Positions 1 to 64,000 of a DNA stretch of 64,000 nt are shown piece after piece; positions within the stretch are counted from its first letter, which is position 1; each line of letters begins with the position of its first letter. The stretch covers positions 191,883 through 255,882 of the forward strand of contig NW_019775047.1 in assembly GCF_001039355.2 (NCBI RefSeq), read 5' to 3'. The stretch comes from Lingula anatina. Its lineage: Eukaryota; Brachiopoda; Lingulata; Lingulida; Lingulidae. A program made the translations under genes and the position numbers. Below the pieces are notes generated by a model. It saw only the letters and a program-made list of their open reading frames with translations, ran no database searches and was not told the origin of the DNA.

Positions 1-267
1 CCCCCCCTTCCTCCCCTACACTTTAATTAAAATTGCAAGCGAAAGAAATTAACCATATGATTTATACTGCAGCTGCAATGATAATTAAAAGAGCCAGCAC
101 TGTGGAAAGTAATACCCCTCCTTCTCTCTCTTTTCTGCATATTTTATTTCATTACAGCTACTCACCTAAAAGAAAAACCCAGTTACAATCACACGAAAGA
201 ACACAGATATGTTTCATTTGTAAAGCGTGTCTTATGTAAGAGTAATATTTACGTTTCTGCTTTACAG

Positions 268-345
268 AAAGGAGAACTATGCCTTTAGAACGTTGAGGAC
301 GACTTCACATTGCAAAGGACGATTCACAAGGGGTGACCCACAAAG

Positions 346-363
<18 letters not shown>
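268..363 (+). CDS. MYO7A: Myosin VIIa exon 1: 5'UTR and start codon (residues 1-6)
   Basis: The start ATG is at 346 and gives MVILAK, matching the MVIL start of vertebrate myosin VIIa, then a GTGAGG donor at 364. A pyrimidine-rich acceptor ending in TTTACAG lies at 267, so the exon probably starts at 268 and further noncoding exons and the promoter lie upstream of the window. A five-codon upstream ORF (ATG at about 279) precedes the start. Confidence 0.8.
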
Positions 364-59296
<58,933 letters not shown>

Positions 59297-59298
59297 CT

Positions 59299-59364
59299 GT
59301 CACATGACCAGAACATCATTTGTCACATGACCAAAAATTATTTGTCACATGACCTGAACATTAT
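59299..59364 (+). repeat. Three 22-bp repeats just after the stop codon
   Basis: TGTCACATGACC recurs at 59,299, 59,321 and 59,343, exactly 22 bp apart, at the start of the 3'UTR. Confidence 0.9.
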
Positions 59365-59770
59365 GGGATGCGTTGAGAAGTTAGCATTTATTTATACACT
59401 GAATCCATTTAATTAACTTAAATGACAGGCAAATGTGTGGTTTTTCACCAAAACCATGATAACCATTGAAACAGAAATGAAATGGTGTTTTGATATTAAC
59501 GGCGTGATAATTTACAGTTTCTGTAAATATGAAATATATACTATGGATAGATGTGGATATTTCTTCATTCTGTCTTGGAATGCAATTCATGTAAAGGAAG
59601 AACAAAAAAAAAAGGTCAGATCAGTTAGATACCATGGACACAACAGCATTCTGGGATATTCATATAGCACATTATGGGATAGATGGTCTAAAAAGCGAAA
59701 GAAAAAAATGGAAAAACTTAAATTGAAAGTTGAAATTTTTTGAGTGCATGATAGGATAGATGCATGTAGC

Positions 59771-59776
59771 AATAAA
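59771..59776 (+). terminator. Poly(A) signal of the myosin VIIa mRNA
   Basis: AATAAA about 475 bp after the stop codon, followed by T/G-rich sequence. Cleavage would fall near 59,790-59,800. Confidence 0.7.
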
Positions 59777-59799
59777 ACATTCTCATTGTCATTAAAATA

Positions 59800-62059
59800 T
59801 ATTTGTATTCTAATATATCATAATCTGTTTAGTATAGACATGAAAAGTTATTATACATTGTATATCCTGGATTTTATTTAACTTTTTTTTTTTTTTTTTT
59901 TTTTTATTAATTTAATGGAAGGGAGAAAGCAATGCGAGCACTAGTAAAAGTATGTCTTGATTTGTTGATAGACAGAAATGAAAACAATCAAGAAACTTTG
60001 TCATGGTAGAGTCTAGACACAGAAGGTTGTCACCATAAACCCACAGTGAAGTACAGCATAACCTGTACTTCCCCCAAGTCAACATACCTATACCTAATTA
60101 ATTTATTAGAAGTGAATTCTTACTAATAACGCCTGCACATTTAAACAGTCAGATTAGCACAAACAGTATGCTTGGTGAATATCAGAGAATTAAGGCAAAC
60201 ATTTCACCAAATGGGAATGTTTAGCTTGATATTTACTCATTTCCATCTCAATAGTGATCTGGACTTTGGGCAGAACTGCCTGTAAGGCACGTCTAAAAGG
60301 ATTCGTGATTTCCCCCGGAAGAAATATCATTTATTTTGAATCCTTTTTATTGTTATCGAAAGGAAATCCTGCTAGACAAAAGATGATAGTTACCATGGTA
60401 TATATTGCAGCATATCATTTATTTGAAAAGTGCACTTTGCTGAATATTTGTTCTTTATGCATATTTGTTAAGGATATTGATTCAAAATGGTGGAATGTAG
60501 GGTACCAATACGTTCATGTAGTATGCACCTGAGAGCTTGGCTTAAAAAGGATTATTTTGGTGGATATTCAACTAAGTGCTCTGGATCCTAGGTACATGTA
60601 CCCTCATTTTTCAGCAATATGGTATATCTCATTATTTTTGCCTGTGATGAGTTTCTTTTTCTCTTTTTTCATAGAATCAGTTAGGGTTGTGATGATCATC
60701 GTTTTTTTAATCCCATTTGCTTTTGGATTTTTATTCTTCTTTGCTGAGTACCCAGTAGAAGTAGGTAAGTTTACAGGTTCAGATGACTTCATTCCAAGAG
60801 TTTTGCTCATCATGTCAACAGAGAACATTCCTTAGAAGAAAAAATCTCTTTATGCATTGGGCAAATAGTTGCCAGAAAAAAATGATGAAAGTGTCAATTT
60901 CAAAAATATCTCTTTAATTGATTTGTTAGTAGGTACATGTTTAAATTTACAAAATTTCCCTTAGATGACAGTTGCTGGCTATGTATTTGTATGTGGTGTA
61001 GTGTTGCTATTCTAAATACAGTACTACAAGATGCAAATAAAAGGGACCATGTATGTTAATGCAAATTGCCAATAGATGGCACTACTGTAGATAATTTTTC
61101 AGACTGTAGATGGAGCCACGTGACTAGATTGTATTGGGCAGCTCTGTCGTTATTAAAAAGGAACCACCTTTTTCCTCCAGATGTTTCCCTTTGTTTGGTA
61201 TTTTGTTGCAGATTTGACATGTCTTTCAGTTAATGATATTGTTTAGTTTTTATTCAACGGTTGAACGTTTTGTTCGTTATGAAGACGATGCTTAATTTAT
61301 GAGCTTTCAGAGAAGACGAGAATTAGAAACTGCATGAAGTTGCTTTACAGCAAAACATATATTGTTTACAATATAAAACTTGTTTGTTACTCTGTTAAGA
61401 AGCCTGAATGGGTTATAATAATTACCATATATTTAATCTAACAGTTACAAAATCGTAATGAGAAAGAAAAGGCATGGTATTTGAAAAGAAACATCTATTC
61501 TCACAGCTTACGTGATATATATATATAAAATGATATATATTAACATTTAGCATTGTATATTTACTGCCATTATATTTAGAATATATATATATATATATAA
61601 ATGCATTTACACATCTTCACAATAAAGTACTCGATTCTACAATGTCATGTTCATGTTGCTGTATTTCTTCTTGGTAATACGTGCATCCTCCTCCGCCCAC
61701 ACACATACAAAAATGAAAAAATAAAGACAGTTGTATCTAATACTTCCAATTTAATTTGCCAACACGGTACTCTGCCTATGAAGAGAGCTGCTAAGTTAGA
61801 TATGCCGAGAAGTACTGCTCTTGTTGGCGACTTAATTGTGTATTTGTTAACTTGCTTCACAGGCCCAACGGCCTCGTTGGAGGGAAAAAGGTCTGCTATA
61901 AACCAAATCCGGTCTGTTTTATACCATTGCTGAAGTTGAACAACCAAGTGGGTAAGTGGGTAATTTACGTGATAAGAACCCCTCACCTCATTTGAAAGCG
62001 CTGCTTATGATTTAGCATGCATAAAGATCTTTTGGAAAACTGACGTGCTGTACAATTTA
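59800..62059. other. Intergenic stretch without a convincing gene
   Basis: It holds a T run (59,883-59,905), AT dinucleotide runs near 61,510 and 61,580, and short ORFs with no recognisable family, splice signals or repeated codon pattern. Confidence 0.6.
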
Positions 62060-62243
62060 GAACGCAGTCAGAACAGCACATTCAGAACTAACACATCCGC
62101 GGACCAAATATGGCCGAACCACTTGATTGTTTGTTGCGTATTCCCCTTGTGGAATCTATTCAGTATCTAAACGGCGCCAACCTTTTTAGTGAGACGCCAT
62201 ATTTAATTCGCGGATCAGTTAGTCCGCTGTTCTGAATACGCTC
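62060..62243. mobile_element. 184-bp fold-back MITE flanked by TTA
   Basis: Left end GAACGCAGTCAGAACAGC pairs with the right end (15 of 18), and inner arms around CCGCGGACCAAATATGGC / GCCATATTTAATTCGCGGAT extend the palindrome. TTA lies at 62,057-62,059 and 62,244-62,246. A 3-bp TTA duplication is typical of PIF/Harbinger elements. Confidence 0.7.
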
Positions 62244-62403
62244 TTACAGTGCTATCAATTACACGATATATAGTAGCTGCAAAACAACAAAACCTATGCG
62301 GAATGTAAAGATACAGTTGACATACCTCCAAGGGGGTGGAACGCCCAAGGCAGAAGTTCGTTGAGTAGGTCCAAAATTGCATATCCTGGCATTTTGTCTC
62401 TTA

Positions 62404-62811
62404 TGCCCCTATTTCACACAGACCACGAATCCCACGAATCGCCAGGAATTGAAAATTTCAGGATTCGTGGTTGAATCGTAATCAGTTCGTGAAGTTCTTA
62501 ACAGATTCGTATATAATCGTAGTCAGTTCTTGCAATTCCTGATCAATCGGGAATTCGTGGCAAAAATTTTGAGCTGTTCAAAGTTTTGGCCACGAACTCC
62601 CGATTCCAAAAAAATCGTAGTGAATTTCTGGTCAATATTCGTGCGATTCCAGCCGAATCTCACGAATATTCGTAACACTATCGCACCTGTATCGTAACCG
62701 AATCGTAGAGCGTGTCGAAGTAGACCAGAAAATTGGCAAAATCTCACGAATCCTGAAAATTGTCAATTCCTGGCGATTCGTGGGATTCGTGGTCTGTGTG
62801 AAATAGGGGCC
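62404..62811. mobile_element. 408-bp MITE with about 68-bp inverted repeats, flanked by TTA
   Basis: Left GCCCCTATTTCACACAGACC is repeated in inverse at the right end, and the match continues about 68 bp with few changes. TTA lies at 62,401-62,403 and 62,812-62,814. The inside is full of ATTCGTG / CACGAAT. Probably non-autonomous PIF/Harbinger type. Confidence 0.85.
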
Positions 62812-62814
62812 TTA

Positions 62815-63566
62815 CGCACAGTACACTTTAAAGTGTGCATCGAAAGGCTCACCAAATCAGGACATAAGTAAGCTCAGTACGTGTTATATTTCATGGGCAC
62901 ATTTGGGACGAACAGAGCCAGGATATGTATTTACTCATATTTTTTGAGGCGTACCGCATGTGAAAAGGACAAAATGCCAGGATTTCAACCCCCTTGAACT
63001 GGGACACATTGTGCCCGGGAAAATTGTTGAGCTGTGCGAAGATTCCAGTTACATGTTAGGCAAAGTTCATACATTTCAGATGATAGCAAAGAAAATCTGT
63101 TCCTCAAGAATTGGTGGTAGTGGAGCCAAAGGGATATGCCAAGTCTTATGCATATCAGTTCAATTTATTCACGTGCCAATGCATGCGTTTGCACGGATAT
63201 CAGTATGTTCTTTACCTGCAGCACGATGCATTTGTACAATTTCGAAAGAAATAATTGTAAATTTTAAATATATACCCGGTAAATATGCATCATGCAGTTA
63301 ACATGCATACGTGGATACTAAAATGGAATCAACATATAGTTATAAAGTTATACTAAAAACCAAACGATAAATATGGGTACAAGAGGCAAAAACATTTGGG
63401 AGCCACCAAGTTCATATCTGACTTCACTAACATACGTACAGCTCGATCGCTTCCAAGGCAGTGAACTGCTAGGCTTTCGGTTAATAAAAGAAACACAAAC
63501 CCGACACTAAATATTGCGCCACATATACGAAAACTGTGCCAAATACTCCCGCCGAAAAAAAAGTGT
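62815..63566. other. Stretch between the MITE and the serpin-like exon
   Basis: No supported gene. It should contain the 3'UTR of the minus-strand serpin-like gene, but I see no clear minus-strand AATAAA close to the stop. Confidence 0.5.
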
Positions 63567-64000
63567 CTAAATAAGAAAGAAAAAGCCCCAAGTAAGGAGC
63601 TCAATACATATGACCTTCAAATCGCTGAGAGTGCGAACAACCTCAGCGGAGTGCGCAGGCGCAGGTTCGTTGATACTTCTGCCAACTGTGGTCGCCAATT
63701 CCAGCTCTTCTGGTTGACTGGTTCGTGTCTGTCCACTTGACACAATCTGCTCTGGGTCCTCAACCCTACCCAGAAACACTATGTTTCGTGGGTAAGCTGT
63801 CAAGAAAAAGAAGAACGGTCGGTTGAGTTTGAACTCGGGCAGGTAATAGATCTTATATGATGTGATAACGCGTTCATTGCGCCGTCCGTCATCCAATTTG
63901 AACAAGGATTGGTGTACGAGATCAAAAACCCAGGTGTTGCCGGACTCTTCCCCAAGAACGGACATTTCGGCACCCTCTCGGAATAACTTTAGTGTATTCA
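63567..64000 (-). CDS. Serpin-like protein, C-terminal exon (partial)
   Basis: The frame is open to the window edge and ends in a stop at 63,567. FKLNRPFFFFL (about 63,833-63,801) fits the PROSITE serpin signature, and FLGRVEDPEQ matches the usual serpin end; SGNTWVFDLVHQSLFKLDD is where serpins have the strand before the reactive loop. The hinge that inhibitory serpins need (EEGTEAAAAT type) is replaced by DDGRRNERVITSYK, so it is probably non-inhibitory. About 60 residues follow the normal serpin end, either a real extension or read-through of a donor. The rest of the gene is outside the window. Confidence 0.7.
   Translation of the reverse strand, partial: NTLKLFREGAEMSVLGEESGNTWVFDLVHQSLFKLDDGRRNERVITSYKIYYLPEFKLNRPFFFFLTAYPRNIVFLGRVEDPEQIVSSGQTRTSQPEELELATTVGRSINEPAPAHSAEVVRTLSDLKVICIELLTWGFFFLI

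Noticed and set aside
60254-61986. Several 90-110 residue ORFs downstream of the gene
   Set aside because: AT-rich, both strands open, no family resemblance.

Overview
The window is a piece of an animal genome. It has many short exons with GT-AG introns (plus one AT-AC intron), AT-rich introns full of ATTT, ATT and AC microsatellites, and several short inverted-repeat transposon copies. There is nothing bacterial in it. The protein is close to vertebrate myosin VIIa along its whole length, so a bilaterian, probably a marine invertebrate with one myosin VII gene, is my inference. I cannot name the species.

Almost all of the window (about 268-59,800, + strand) is one myosin VIIa gene. I placed 47 coding exons by reading splice sites and matching family motifs. 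With one copy of the duplicated block they total 6,531 nt in a single open frame, i.e. 2,176 residues, close to the about 2,215 of human MYO7A. Order: motor (exons 1-16, 346-17,323), five IQ motifs (18,012-20,573), charged single-helix region (20,922-24,004), MyTH4-1 and FERM-1 (24,383-29,009), SH3 (36,539-36,726), MyTH4-2 (38,546-50,172), FERM-2 (51,458-59,296), then a short 3'UTR with AATAAA at 59,771.

The most unusual part is inside the 8.3-kb intron that splits MyTH4-2 (41,366-49,708). A 2.68-kb open exon (45,135-47,811) lies downstream of a TATA box. It encodes a Pro/Arg/Ser-rich then acidic protein, ends in phase 0 at a perfect donor, and its last residues (IFEPAMED) mimic the end of the exon it would replace (IFEPPLKH). 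It looks like the first exon of a headless isoform with half of MyTH4-2 plus FERM-2. One base in a C-rich tract breaks its frame in this assembly.

Other unusual points in the gene: a U12-type AT-AC intron (39,150-41,273); two strong in-frame microexon candidates (9,783-9,794 and 56,278-56,292) and a weaker one; a 39-bp duplication that doubles the splice acceptor of exon 3; a relic copy of exon 4; and an about 4.1-kb direct duplication of exons 26-31 joined at a single N (30,067). That duplication cannot be read through in frame, so it is probably two alleles assembled in tandem. Its second copy carries a dead extra exon.

Downstream (59,800-63,500) I see no convincing gene, but two adjacent fold-back elements flanked by TTA. 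The right edge holds the 3' end of a minus-strand serpin-like gene. Smaller repeats are listed individually. Introns not listed contain only AT-rich sequence and microsatellites as far as I can see.
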